From NCBI RefSeq assembly GCF_009862785.1, contig NZ_WWHU01000002.1, positions 23,717 through 87,716 of the forward strand: DNA of 64,000 nt. The letters are read 5' to 3'. Shown piece by piece: positions 7,360 to 17,080 of this stretch. A model generated the notes under the pieces. That model made no database searches and was not told where the DNA came from. It saw nothing but the letters and a program-made list of their open reading frames with translations. The translations under genes were made by a program, and so were the position numbers. Every line of letters begins with the position of its first letter. The stretch's first letter is position 1. Source of the DNA: Gordonia sp. SID5947 (GTDB lineage: Bacteria; Actinomycetota; Actinomycetes; Mycobacteriales; Mycobacteriaceae).

Positions 7360-7662
7360 TTATCCGCGGATCGGTGCCGCCCAAGACCACACGGGCACCC
7401 GCCAGGCCGCCCGTGCCACACGGCTTCGCCACACTCCATGTTTCAGCGCGAAGAGCCAGTGCCCGAACATCCATAGCCCGACACCGGCGACAGCTTCGAT
7501 TGCGTACCGAGGATTGTCGAAACTGCCGGCATGAATGACCACACCGCCCAGTCCGTCGATCACCAACAGGATGCCGGCGAAGCGCGCCAACCCGGAGCCG
7601 AACAGCCATACCAAGATCGACACCGCCGCCCCAGCCGCGGCGATCATCACGAAACCTTCCAT
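7360..7662 (-). CDS. Small integral membrane protein
   Basis: ATG at 7662 is chosen because GGAGG lies 4 nt upstream; a longer in-frame ORF to 7752 adds an unlikely N-terminus. The 100-residue product begins MEGFVMIAAAGAAVSILVW and has two or three hydrophobic segments (residues ~2-20, 24-42 and 55-75) with a short basic C-terminal tail ending in Trp/Pro-rich sequence. Family not recognised. It converges with the fic gene and is downstream of the M48 protease gene, but 97 nt separate them. Confidence 0.55.
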   Translation of the reverse strand: MEGFVMIAAAGAAVSILVWLFGSGLARFAGILLVIDGLGGVVIHAGSFDNPRYAIEAVAGVGLWMFGHWLFALKHGVWRSRVARAAWRVPVWSWAAPIRG

Positions 7663-7759
7663 CCCGCCCGCCTCCTTCGCGGTGGTGCCACATCTGAGCA
7701 ACAAGTGCCCCGTGAGGGCAGTGTCGCCCATGCCACCGACAGATACGCGCACTGCACCG

Positions 7760-8482
7760 TCATGGTGATGACTGCCGGCGGGCCAACCGTTGTTCGACTC
7801 TGCGTCGGCGGTGGTCGGGCTCGTCGTAGATCCCCAGCTTGTCCGGCCGTCCGCTGTAGCCGTGCGCGATCACAGCCAGAAATGCATCGCTGATCTCTGC
7901 GCCCCCAACATCGGCCATGAAGTGGTCGGCGCGTCGTTCCTGCCACCGTCGCCACGGCACAAAGACGGCGCACCACACCAGAAACAGCACGAGCGCCACA
8001 CCGCCGGCGATTAGCTCGATGCTGCTCCCGTCGACGAACCAACTCAGCACCCAGCCACCGATGCCAACGGCCGCAGCAAGTGCCCATCCCCAATGCACCA
8101 CGAGCTCGGCGCCACGGTGATGGCGGTGACCCAGTTCGTGCAGAAGACATCCGGCCACCGCGTCGATGATGCGCGGATCATCGACGTCGACCTGGCCCGG
8201 CAAGCCGAACAGATTTTCCAGGTCGACGACCACAGTGTCGTCCCCGCAGTGATACGCCATCCCCCCGGACGTCGGTGTCCCATCGACTGACGGCACCAAT
8301 CCCCGCGCCCGCGACTCATCGAACGACAGACGGGGAAGCCGCGACTGTCCGCTCATACGCACACACTCGGCGAGCTGCTCGACAACCAACGCCCGCTCCG
8401 CTGACCACACGTCATCGCCAGGCCTGTGTCCATCGGAGTGTGGCGTCGGTGAGTTCACTGAGGTGTTCCGATCGGTGGCCAC
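7760..8482 (-). CDS. M48-like membrane zinc metalloprotease
   Basis: A 240-residue protein with the zinc-protease motif HELGH (in CLLHELGHRHHRG), followed by two membrane segments (about WALAAAVGIGGWVLSWFV and ELIAGGVALVLFLVWCAV) and then ERRADHFMADVGG, which supplies the third zinc-ligand Glu. This order is that of M48/HtpX-like proteases, with the active site facing the cytoplasm. Related genes occur on other actinobacterial conjugative plasmids next to tra genes. Its start overlaps the end of the HNH gene (8455-8482), so it belongs to the operon 9510-7760. Substrate unknown. Confidence 0.75.
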   Translation of the reverse strand: MATDRNTSVNSPTPHSDGHRPGDDVWSAERALVVEQLAECVRMSGQSRLPRLSFDESRARGLVPSVDGTPTSGGMAYHCGDDTVVVDLENLFGLPGQVDVDDPRIIDAVAGCLLHELGHRHHRGAELVVHWGWALAAAVGIGGWVLSWFVDGSSIELIAGGVALVLFLVWCAVFVPWRRWQERRADHFMADVGGAEISDAFLAVIAHGYSGRPDKLGIYDEPDHRRRRVEQRLARRQSSP

Positions 8483-8982
8483 GTGAAAAGTGAGTCCTGT
8501 CCGGGCATCGAGATACCTAACGCTTCTCGGACCCGTTCACTGTTCCAGCCGTCGAGCACTGCAGCACGCAGCGCGTGCGCCCGTGCCCGCCGCGCTTCTC
8601 GATCAAGCCCGGTGCTGCCGCGGCCGAGACCGCTTCCCCCGCCACGGTGTTTGCCGGCCATGTGAGCCAGGTTGTCGGCTTGGGTGCCGGCCACGACGTG
8701 GCCGCGCCCGACCGCCACGCAGAGCGGGTTATCGCACTCGTGCATCGCAACAACCCGCTCCGCGATCTCGCCGTGCACCGCGGCGTAGGCAAATCGTTGT
8801 GCTCGCACCACGGCCGGACCCGGCCGGCGGCCGAGCCAAAAACGGCCGTAGCCGTCGTCGCCGATAGCCCCGACGTAGATCGTGCATGCTCCTGGCGGAC
8901 CTGCGACGCAGAATCGTGTGAAGCGGGTGATCTCCTGCGCATCGCGGTCGAGGTCAACGCAGAGCCGCTGTGCTGTGGCCAC
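8455..8982 (-). CDS. HNH endonuclease-like protein
   Basis: A 175-residue protein starting at GTG 8982. The segment VVAMHECDNPLCVAVGRGHVV, followed by AGTQADNLAHMAGK, matches HNH nucleases of the type H-x-C-x-NP-x-CV ... H ... GT-x-x-DN. It may cut or nick DNA, or be a degenerate member with another role. It lies 9 nt after the coiled-coil gene and overlaps the M48 gene by 28 nt, all divergent from traA. The reason this trio sits next to the relaxase gene is unclear. Confidence 0.7.
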   Translation of the reverse strand: MATAQRLCVDLDRDAQEITRFTRFCVAGPPGACTIYVGAIGDDGYGRFWLGRRPGPAVVRAQRFAYAAVHGEIAERVVAMHECDNPLCVAVGRGHVVAGTQADNLAHMAGKHRGGGSGLGRGSTGLDREARRARAHALRAAVLDGWNSERVREALGISMPGQDSLFTWPPIGTPQ

Positions 8983-8991
8983 GGCTCACAG

Positions 8992-9510
8992 TCAACTCGC
9001 GGCCACCGACAATTCCGACGCTGCGGCGCCGCCCCGGTCGTCTCCGGCACCTAACGCTTCCGAGTCCTCCGACGCTGGTGGCGGCGCGGCTGACTGCGCC
9101 GCCACCTCGGCCGCCGGTGCGGTGTCGCCGGTTCGGTCCTTGTGTGCCTTGACGTGTCGTCGGACGTCGCTCTCGGTGAGATCGGTCAGCTCGGCGAGAT
9201 CACCGACGCTCTGGCCACGCCCGCGCATGTCGGACAGTCGATGGCCGATGGCCGCCTCAGAATCGGCGACCGCCTCGGCGTAGTCAGCGTGCGCCTTCTC
9301 GACTGCCTTGTCGTAGTGAGCCTTCGCCTGCGCCATTGCATCCGAACGTTTGGCGGCCGCACCGTCTTGGCTCTCGAGAGATTTCAGGATTTCGGCCAGG
9401 TCGGCTTCGTCGGCTTTCTGCCGACGAGCTTGTTCCTCGCGCTGCGCCGCAATCTTCTGGCGCGCCTTTGTACGTGCAGTGACCTTTTTCGCGGTCGTCG
9501 AACTAGACAT
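8992..9510 (-). CDS. Coiled-coil protein upstream of traA
   Basis: A 172-residue protein. Residues ~8-95 are strongly charged and helical (KARQKIAAQREEQARRQ, then AQAKAHYDKAVEKAHADYAEAV), predicted coiled coil. Residues ~100-125 (GDLAELTDLTESDVRRHVKAH) look like a helix-turn-helix, and the C-terminal tail is Ala/Pro-rich and disordered. No signal peptide. The basic coiled coil plus putative DNA-binding helices and the location opposite traA suggest a relaxosome accessory or transcriptional regulator, but this is inference. Clearly coding; family not recognised. Confidence 0.6.
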   Translation of the reverse strand: MSSSTTAKKVTARTKARQKIAAQREEQARRQKADEADLAEILKSLESQDGAAAKRSDAMAQAKAHYDKAVEKAHADYAEAVADSEAAIGHRLSDMRGRGQSVGDLAELTDLTESDVRRHVKAHKDRTGDTAPAAEVAAQSAAPPPASEDSEALGAGDDRGGAAASELSVAAS

Positions 9511-10007
9511 GTTTAATCCACCTACCTGTGTCGTGGCACCGAATGGATCGGCAGAGCATTCGGATATCCGCTTCTCACCCTACTGCCGGCCAGGCGCGAG
9601 GTCACGCTTCCACGCACCCGTAACTGCCACCGCCCCTGCGGGAGCGACTGATCACGTCGCTGGTCGAGCACCGACCACTTCTGTCCGGCCTACCCGCTGG
9701 TCACGTCCACTCTCCCCAACCGGGAACCACCTCAGGGCTTCACTTTCGACAAGCAAGCAATTCTCACACCCGAGAACCCCGAGGCTCACCTAGGACAACC
9801 CGGTCGAGAACAGGACACGACGGATGAGAATCCGAGCCACCCTCAGCACTCCGCCTCGACCGGCAGACGCCACGACGATATGTACACACCTCTTGCATTA
9901 AGGTCACAAGAAAGTAACGCCTGCTACGATCACTGCATGGCCGCGGCCACGCCCTCACCGATCCGGCGAGCACTCAGGTGCCCGCCGACACCGGGGTGTG
10001 AGCGCCG
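9511..10007. other. Divergent intergenic region before traA; candidate oriT/regulatory region
   Basis: About 500 bp without a gene. It contains a palindrome CGGATATCCG (9561-9570) and an inverted repeat AGCGAC-TGATCAC-GTCGCT (9643-9661). An AT-rich stretch near 9880-9935 could hold the traA promoter; no clear -35/-10 pair was found. The relaxase gene begins at the far end, and oriT of MobF systems often lies next to the relaxase gene, so the nick site may be here. No nic consensus could be recognised. Confidence 0.4.
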
Positions 10008-13000
10008 ATGATGAGCCTGCACAAGCTCACTGCTGGCGACGGCTATGAGTACCTGACCAAACAGGTTGCCGCCCACGACAACACAGAACTGGGCAAGGAC
10101 TCGTTGGAGTCCTACTACTCGGCCAAGGGTGAAGCACCAGGCCGCTGGCTCGGTTCTGGGCTCGTCGCGTTCGACGACATCAACGCCGGCGACGTGGTTA
10201 CCAGCGAGCAGATGAAAGCCCTGTGGGGCGAAGGCCGCCACCCCAACGCCACCGCCATCGAAGCCGCCATGTCCGCCGACGGACACGGCGCGGGAGTGGC
10301 GTTGGCCGCGACCCGGTTGGGCACACCGTTCAAGGTGTACGACGGCGCCAACGACTTTGTCACCGCCGTCGCCGAAGCCTTCAGCGAACACAACACCAGC
10401 CGCGGTGAGAAGGCCCGCGCCGAGATTCCCGCCGACGTGCGCGCACAGATCCGCACCCGCGTCGCCACCGACATGTTCACCACCGAGTTCGGCCGCTCCC
10501 CCGCCGATAGCCGTGAACTGTCCGGGTGGATCGCCCGCAAAACCCGGCAGAAGACCACCGCTGTCGCCGGATACGACCTCACCTTCTCCCCCGTGAAATC
10601 GGTGTCGACCCTATGGGCAGTCGCGCCGCGCGAGGTCGCACAACGCATCGAAGCCGCCCACCAGCGCGCCGTCGAAAAGACGCTCGCCTCGATCGAACGC
10701 GACGTCGCCTACACCCGCATCGGCACCAACGGTGTCGCCCGCGTAGAGGCCGACGGACTCATCGCGGCTGCCTTCACCCACCGCGACTCCCGCTGCGGCG
10801 ACCCCGATCTGCACACCCACGTGCCCATCTCGAACAAGGTCCGCTACACCGGTGTCGACGGCATCCAACGATGGGGAGCTCTCGACGGAAAACCGTTGCA
10901 CCGCCTGGCCGTGCAAGCCAGCGAAGAGTACAACTCCCGACTCGAAGCCGAGATCATCGCGGAGTTCCCCGGCATACATTTCGCTGACCGTGACCCCGAA
11001 CTTCGGGGCAAACGACCCGTCCGCGAGATCGTCGGCGTCTCCCCGGAACTGTCGGCCCGGTGGTCAGCACGCACCCGCTCGATCCAGGACAAGACCGACG
11101 AACTCATCGCCCGTTTCCAAGCCGAGCACGGACGTGAACCCACTGCCGTCGAACACATCGCGCTACGCCAGCAGGCCAACCTGGCCACCCGCGAAGCCAA
11201 ACACGAGCCCCGTTCCCTGGCCGAACAACGCACCCAGTGGCGCGCCGAAGCGATCGACACCCTCGGCTCCGACGCCGCGCTCGCCGACCTCGTCTCCACC
11301 AGTCTCGGGGTCAGCGTGCACCCCGAGCTGGCAGCTGAGATGCGCCGACTGGAAGGCATGTTCACGCTGGGGCGGGCACACCCGCATCATCCGCCGGCCC
11401 CGACCGGTGACCGTCTGTGGGAGTTGGCCGCGGCGAACTTGGCCGACCACGGCCCGCGCCGACCCGAGGACCTGACCGACGCGCAGGTGCGCGACTACGC
11501 CCACACCGCCGTGACCCGCGTGGCCACCACCCGCTCAGTGTGGCAACCCCACCACGTGCGCGCCGAAGCGCTACGCCAGGCCCGCATTCTCGGCGTGGCA
11601 CCCGAGCACATCACCGCCGTGGCCGACCGGATCGCGGCGACCGCGCTGAGCGAACACTGCGTGCACATCACCCGTGCCCGCCGCGATGGCGACCGCGGCG
11701 AACCGGCGATGCTGCGCGGCAGCGACGGTGAATCGGTGTTCGTCGACCGCAGTCTGGACCACTTCACCAGCCCCGAAGTGCTCGCCGCCGAGCGCCGTAT
11801 CGTCGCGGCCGCGCAGCTCTCGGATGGGCATCGCAGCGACCCGATGCATGTTGACCTCGCCCTCCTGGAACACGAAGCGAACAAGTACCCACTCAACGCT
11901 GGTCAGCAAGCCCTGGTACGCGAGTTCGCCACCACCGGTGCCCGATTCCACCTGGCACTCGCTCCCGCCGGAACCGGCAAAACCTCGGCGATGGCCGCGT
12001 TCACGACCGCGTGGACCAACGGTGGCGGCACCCTGATCGGCCTCGCCCCGACCGCGAATGCCGCGCAGGTCCTGGCCAAAGACATCGGTAGCCACGCCGA
12101 CACCCTGGACAAGTACGCCTGGACGCTGCACGCGCTGCGCGCGGCCGGAGACGACCCCGACGCACGCGCCGCCGTCCTCGAGAAAGCGCCCGACTGGTTC
12201 GAGAAAATCGGGCCCGGCACGGTCGTGCTCATCGACGAAATCGGCATGAGTTCCACCGCCTCCCTCGACCCGGTGATCGCCGATGCCCTGGCCCGTGGAG
12301 CCGACGTCAAAGGTGTGGGCGACGACCAACAGTTGGCCTCCGTTGCCGCCGGCGGCGTGCTACGCGACGTTGCCGACGTCGGCAACACCCTCACCCTCAC
12401 CGAAGTCATGCGGTTCACCGACACCGCCGAAGGTGCCGCCTCCCTGGCCATCCGGGAGGGCCGCGAGGAGGCCATCGGCTACTACATCGATCACCAGCGC
12501 GTGCACGTCACGGCCGACACCCTCGCCGCCGACATCGCCTACCAGGCATGGCGACGCGACACCCAGGCCGGGCACGCCTCAGTCATGCTCGCCCCCACTC
12601 TCGACACAGTCCGCGAACTCAACGAACGCGCCCGCAACGACCGCCTCGCCGACTACCCGGCACTGGCCGGCGGCCGCGAAGTCACCCTGGCCGACGGGCT
12701 GACCGCCAGCCTCGGCGACACCATCCGCACCCGCCGCAACGACCGCCGACTCCGCCTGTCCGGGACCGACTTCGTCCGCAACGGCTACCGCTGGACCATC
12801 ACTGACGTCGGCGCCGACAACACCCTGACCGTGCGCCACGAAACCTCCGGCGCCAGCCTGACCCTGCCAGCCGACTACGTACGTTCGGACTGCGAACTCG
12901 GCTACGCCTCCACCATCCACGGCGCCCAGGGCATGACCGTCGGATCACGCGGAAAACAGTTGGGCACCTGCCACATTGTTGGCTCGGACCAACTCGACAA

Positions 13001-16000
13001 ACAACTGCTCTACGTCGCGATGACCCGCGGTACCGACGGCAACCACCTCTACCTCGGAACTTCAGAGTCCGACCCGCACAAAATCATCTTCGACCGCGCA
13101 CAACGGCCACCGACCGCGGTCGATCTCATGCGCAGCATCCTGACCCGCGACGGTGCGCAAACCTCAGCGACCACCGCCGTCCGCGACGCCGACTCCCCCG
13201 CCGCACGCCTTGCCGCCGCCGCCGACAACTACACCTTTGCCGTCGGCGCGATCTCTGAACACCACCTCGGACCCGAGGTCATGGCCGCCATCGACCACGG
13301 TGCCGACCACCACCTACCCGGGCTCACCGACGCCGCCGCCTGGCCGGTGCTGCGCCACCATCTGGCCACGCTTGCCGTCGACCGACCCAACCCGGACACC
13401 GCGGCCGCCGACTACACACTCGAGCGACTCGCCGCGGCGATCGCGGTCCGCGAACTCGGTACTGCCGCCGATCCCGCCGCCGTCCTCGACTGGCGCCTTG
13501 ACCATTCCGGAGAGCACTCCGCCGCGCGGCGCGGGCCGCTGCCGTGGCTGCCGGCGATCCCCGCCGCCCTGGCCGCCCACGACGACTACGGCCCGTACCT
13601 CGCCCGCCGCGAACAACTCGCCACAGACATGGCCGGCCATGTGCGCGCCAACGCCGAGACATGGACCGCGGCCAGCGCTCCGCGTTGGGCACGCCCACTG
13701 GTCGTCGCCGACGGCGACCACGGTCGTCTACTCGCCGACATCGCCGTGTTCCGCGCCGCCCACACCATCGACGACCGCGACAAGCGGCCACTGGGCCCCG
13801 ACCAGTACGCCCTGAGCCGCCGCCGCCATCAAGACCGGCTCGCCGAGCGGTTCGCCGACGCCATCCACACCGACGGCGCCGACACCCGCCGATGGGATCA
13901 ACTGGCACACTCGATCGACACCCATCTCACCGCGGATCCGTTCTGGCCCGATCTGGCCGAACGGCTCTCCGTCGCTGCGCGTGCCGGTGTCGACGTGCAC
14001 ACCCTGCTCACCGACGCGGCCGCCGACACAACGCTGCCCACCGAACTACCCGCCGCGGCCTTGTGGTGGCGGGTCGCCGGCGACCTCGAACCGGCCGTCC
14101 TCGACGCTACCGACTCCGCGATCCGAGTGCCCTGGACATCTGAGCTGGCCCACATCGTCGGCGACCAAGCCGCCGAAGCGATCTACACCGATCCCGCATG
14201 GCCCAGCCTGGTCGCCGCCGTCACCGCCGCCGACCCGCAGCAGTGGACACCGGCCGAGATCCTGGCCACCGCCGACCAACTGCTCCACGCCGGCGGCGAC
14301 GGCGAGCACGTGCGCCTCGACGAATATGCCCGCGCACTGGCCTGGCGCGTCGACCTACTCGCCACCCACAGCGCCCACGCCGAGGACATCCCGCTTCCCG
14401 ACGAGCCGCTGAGCACCGCCGAGGAGGAGACCGCCCCCGCCGACCCCACCATCGAGCACACGTCCGAACCAGCCGATCTCCACGACCAGGGCCACGGCGA
14501 CCTGCCCGAAACCGCCACCGACGCCGACGACGACTATCTCGCCGCGCTCACCGCCGACCCTGCACCCTCCGGAGACGAGGAGGAGTACGGCCCGCAGGTC
14601 GACGACCTCGGGGATCTCGATTTCGATGACCTCACCGCCGATCGTCCTGCCATCGTCGTCGAGCTGCCTGAGGACACCGACCTCGACGAGCTGCGCCGTG
14701 CCGCCGCCGCCGCCCACGCCGACACCAACCGACTGCACGCGCTCATCCTCGACCCCACCCAGCAGGGCCCGGCCGTGGCTGCCGCCCGCGGCCGACTCGA
14801 CGAGCTCCAACACCGCGCCGACGCGCACCGTCCGGCCCTGGCCGAAATGACCCGCGCACACCACGACTGGGTCGAAGCCGACCTGGCCGCCGAAGCCGCG
14901 GCCGCGGTCCGAGACCGCCTCACCCCCACTACAGGTGACGACGACCCACGGCTTGCGGCCGAACGCGAACTTGCCGCCGTGCACGCCGAAGACGCCCGTG
15001 CCCGCGCCGACGAAGCGCTGGTCCGAGTCAGTGCCGCCAACTCCACCCTGACCAAACTCGCACCGAACGGTGTTGTCACTGCCGGCGACGTGCACCGGGC
15101 ACGCATGGCCGCCGAGCGGGTCGACCTCGACGCCCTGACCCGGCTACGTGGCGCCGCACACCGCCTCGACGACCGAGTGTTCCGGGCTGAACGGTCCGCA
15201 GCCCGCCGACGCGCCGCCAGCCTCACCCTGCCGCCACCGATGCCAACCGCGCCGGCGCGCACCACACGCACCGATGTGCGCCGACACTCGCCAGTCGAGC
15301 TCGCTGCGTCGGTGGGGACCGTCGCGCTGGCCGACGCGCCGCTCGACGAGCTGGCCATCGCCTATCACACGGCGACCGCCGACCTCGCTGAACATCGCAT
15401 CCGCGCTGCCGCGCAAGTATTCGGACCCACCGCGGCTGACGCGCTAGCACGCGACCCACGGCGCGTGGCGCTGGCCGACGCACTGGCCGCAGCGCACCGC
15501 CACGGCATCGCCCCCGACGACGCGTTGCGCTCGGCCGCCCGATCAGTCGACCTCACCCCCGACGCCGCGGGCCTGGCCACACACGTGCACCAGCTCGCCA
15601 CCACCACCGCCGACACCCACTACCGGCACTGGAAGACCGACCACAGCGAGCAGCTCGAACGCGCATTCCCCGCCGCCGACACCACCAGCAGCGACTGGGA
15701 CACATTCTGCCGCAGACTCTTCCACCAACACCAGACCACCGGCGCCGACATCCGCACCCTGTACGGACAAATCACGCAGCACGCCCCCGCTCTCGCCGAC
15801 GCCGTCACCCTCGACACGGCAGCAGCCCACGCCTTCACGACCCCTGTTACCACACCCGATTGGGCGCCCGCACCGGTCGCGATCCCCGGCGACAACGCCG
15901 CCGCACTCGACGTCGCACAACAAGCACACCGCGACTACACCTCAGCACTGTCAGCGCGCACCGCCGGCCCCACCATCGACACCGCAAACGCCGCCAGCCG

Positions 16001-16337
16001 GTGGGAACCGATTCTCGGAACACGACCCACCGACCCCCGCCTCGCCGACACCTGGGATAGCGCGCACACCCATCTCGACGCCTATCACGCCCAGTACGGC
16101 AGCGCATCAACCACATTCGACCCAGTACCCGAATCTGCGCCACACCACCAACGCACCGCGCACGCCTCGGTCACCAACCACATCGACGACCTCACCTCAC
16201 AACAGCGCGAACAGCACCTCCAACGCCTCGCCGACCTCGACCAGCAGCGCAACAGCGCCCGGCTCGGCACCGACAACGACGCCGCGGCCCATCGCAGCGC
16301 ACCACAGGAGATCGAACACACCCGACGCCGCCTGTAG
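10008..16337 (+). CDS. traA: MobF relaxase-helicase TraA (TrwC/TraI type)
   Basis: A 2109-residue protein, uninterrupted. Residues 1 to ~420 are a TrwC-type relaxase: Tyr pairs near the N-terminus (Y13/Y15 and the SYYSAKGEAPGRWLG block) and the metal-binding His triad in THRDSRCGDPDLHTHV (~257-272). It would nick oriT and stay covalently bound to the 5' end. Residues ~640-1020 are a RecD-like 5'-3' helicase: Walker A APAGTGKT (~651-658), Walker B VVLIDEIGM (~737-745), TIHGAQG (~967) and LLYVAMTRG (~1002). The last ~1000 residues are Ala/Asp-rich and helical with coiled coils, without a recognised domain. Usual actinobacterial TraA proteins are shorter (~1,100-1,950), so this tail is long. ATG 10008 or 10011. 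Confidence 0.95.
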   Translation: MMSLHKLTAGDGYEYLTKQVAAHDNTELGKDSLESYYSAKGEAPGRWLGSGLVAFDDINAGDVVTSEQMKALWGEGRHPNATAIEAAMSADGHGAGVALAATRLGTPFKVYDGANDFVTAVAEAFSEHNTSRGEKARAEIPADVRAQIRTRVATDMFTTEFGRSPADSRELSGWIARKTRQKTTAVAGYDLTFSPVKSVSTLWAVAPREVAQRIEAAHQRAVEKTLASIERDVAYTRIGTNGVARVEADGLIAAAFTHRDSRCGDPDLHTHVPISNKVRYTGVDGIQRWGALDGKPLHRLAVQASEEYNSRLEAEIIAEFPGIHFADRDPELRGKRPVREIVGVSPELSARWSARTRSIQDKTDELIARFQAEHGREPTAVEHIALRQQANLATREAKHEPRSLAEQRTQWRAEAIDTLGSDAALADLVSTSLGVSVHPELAAEMRRLEGMFTLGRAHPHHPPAPTGDRLWELAAANLADHGPRRPEDLTDAQVRDYAHTAVTRVATTRSVWQPHHVRAEALRQARILGVAPEHITAVADRIAATALSEHCVHITRARRDGDRGEPAMLRGSDGESVFVDRSLDHFTSPEVLAAERRIVAAAQLSDGHRSDPMHVDLALLEHEANKYPLNAGQQALVREFATTGARFHLALAPAGTGKTSAMAAFTTAWTNGGGTLIGLAPTANAAQVLAKDIGSHADTLDKYAWTLHALRAAGDDPDARAAVLEKAPDWFEKIGPGTVVLIDEIGMSSTASLDPVIADALARGADVKGVGDDQQLASVAAGGVLRDVADVGNTLTLTEVMRFTDTAEGAASLAIREGREEAIGYYIDHQRVHVTADTLAADIAYQAWRRDTQAGHASVMLAPTLDTVRELNERARNDRLADYPALAGGREVTLADGLTASLGDTIRTRRNDRRLRLSGTDFVRNGYRWTITDVGADNTLTVRHETSGASLTLPADYVRSDCELGYASTIHGAQGMTVGSRGKQLGTCHIVGSDQLDKQLLYVAMTRGTDGNHLYLGTSESDPHKIIFDRAQRPPTAVDLMRSILTRDGAQTSATTAVRDADSPAARLAAAADNYTFAVGAISEHHLGPEVMAAIDHGADHHLPGLTDAAAWPVLRHHLATLAVDRPNPDTAAADYTLERLAAAIAVRELGTAADPAAVLDWRLDHSGEHSAARRGPLPWLPAIPAALAAHDDYGPYLARREQLATDMAGHVRANAETWTAASAPRWARPLVVADGDHGRLLADIAVFRAAHTIDDRDKRPLGPDQYALSRRRHQDRLAERFADAIHTDGADTRRWDQLAHSIDTHLTADPFWPDLAERLSVAARAGVDVHTLLTDAAADTTLPTELPAAALWWRVAGDLEPAVLDATDSAIRVPWTSELAHIVGDQAAEAIYTDPAWPSLVAAVTAADPQQWTPAEILATADQLLHAGGDGEHVRLDEYARALAWRVDLLATHSAHAEDIPLPDEPLSTAEEETAPADPTIEHTSEPADLHDQGHGDLPETATDADDDYLAALTADPAPSGDEEEYGPQVDDLGDLDFDDLTADRPAIVVELPEDTDLDELRRAAAAAHADTNRLHALILDPTQQGPAVAAARGRLDELQHRADAHRPALAEMTRAHHDWVEADLAAEAAAAVRDRLTPTTGDDDPRLAAERELAAVHAEDARARADEALVRVSAANSTLTKLAPNGVVTAGDVHRARMAAERVDLDALTRLRGAAHRLDDRVFRAERSAARRRAASLTLPPPMPTAPARTTRTDVRRHSPVELAASVGTVALADAPLDELAIAYHTATADLAEHRIRAAAQVFGPTAADALARDPRRVALADALAAAHRHGIAPDDALRSAARSVDLTPDAAGLATHVHQLATTTADTHYRHWKTDHSEQLERAFPAADTTSSDWDTFCRRLFHQHQTTGADIRTLYGQITQHAPALADAVTLDTAAAHAFTTPVTTPDWAPAPVAIPGDNAAALDVAQQAHRDYTSALSARTAGPTIDTANAASRWEPILGTRPTDPRLADTWDSAHTHLDAYHAQYGSASTTFDPVPESAPHHQRTAHASVTNHIDDLTSQQREQHLQRLADLDQQRNSARLGTDNDAAAHRSAPQEIEHTRRRL

Positions 16338-16524
16338 TAGGCCGATCCTCAGAACGGGACCGACAGTCTTGTGTGGCGCATCCGAAAGAGACAGCGCGAC
16401 ATCAGATCTTCCTGCTTTGTTCTCGAACAGGACTGATCCGGCGAGGGCACCTCCCAAAGACGTTCAATCGTTCGACGTCGGTACAGGTCCAACGCTGAGG
16501 CCCGTTCGCCGCGCCGTCAGGGGT

Positions 16525-16896
16525 TTAGGTTCTCCGTGCGGTTAAGTTAACCGTGAGCGTGTTGAGCCAGAAGGTGCCCACGTCCTTACGTTTCGGCTGC
16601 ACAACATCCCATGTGCTTGTACCGATCCGGTAGCAGGACTCGAAATTCTCGTAAGGGTTGACGTACATCCGAATCCGACCGTCCTCATCGCCCCACCACG
16701 TTCCGTCGGTGGCCTCGGCGTAGTAGTAGACGTATCGATTCATCGTCCAAATCACGGTTCTCGAGTTACCGGGATCGAACTTCCACCATCCCTCTGTTGA
16801 CCAATTTCCGTACTCACCACCGCAGCTGTCCGGGTCGTACTCCATGACCGCGACCCGCACCCTCTTGCTGTAGTTGTTCTTGAAGGCCAACCACAT
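16525..16896 (-). CDS. DUF1036-like protein
   Basis: ATG 16896 is chosen (AAGGGGTAAGGCG upstream); 123 residues starting MWLAFKNNYSKRVRVAVM. The pattern NNYSKRVRVAVMEYDPDSC, then STEGWWKFDPG, then YYYAEATDG resembles DUF1036, a small beta-sandwich family whose members are usually secreted or phage-associated. There is no signal peptide here, so it may be cytoplasmic or exported another way. The stop of the small gene upstream lies 5 nt before this ATG, so the two are probably co-translated. It converges with traA. Role unknown. Confidence 0.65.
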   Translation of the reverse strand: MWLAFKNNYSKRVRVAVMEYDPDSCGGEYGNWSTEGWWKFDPGNSRTVIWTMNRYVYYYAEATDGTWWGDEDGRIRMYVNPYENFESCYRIGTSTWDVVQPKRKDVGTFWLNTLTVNLTARRT

Positions 16897-16900
16897 CGCC

Positions 16901-17080
16901 TTACCCCTTCTGTTCGTCGTCAAGCGAGTGTTCGGTGACACGCATATCTGCCCCGGCGCCATCGCGCAGTGAAGGCTTCGTCGACTTGGCGGCCTGGTCA
17001 TCTTCGGAAGTGTGGGTGCCGTGCTCGCCTGCGTACACGAACTCTGTCAGGTCTTCTTGGTCCGCGCGCTTAGCCATCAT
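16901..17080 (-). CDS. Small acidic protein upstream of the DUF1036 gene (59 aa)
   Basis: An unannotated-looking short gene beginning ATGATG at 17080 and ending TAA at 16901, 5 nt before the DUF1036 start. The product begins MMAKRADQEDLTEFVYAG and ends HSLDDEQKG. It is hydrophilic and acidic, with Asp/Glu clusters, and probably unstructured. Codon choice matches the neighbours, and the near-overlap with the next gene suggests translational coupling. It could be a partner or regulator of the DUF1036 protein. No family recognised. Confidence 0.5.
   Translation of the reverse strand: MMAKRADQEDLTEFVYAGEHGTHTSEDDQAAKSTKPSLRDGAGADMRVTEHSLDDEQKG

Noticed and set aside
14355..15358. Minus-strand ORFs of 246 and 274 aa inside traA
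   Set aside because: Antisense to the uninterrupted relaxase-helicase; Gly/Val- or Ser/Arg-rich with no motif.
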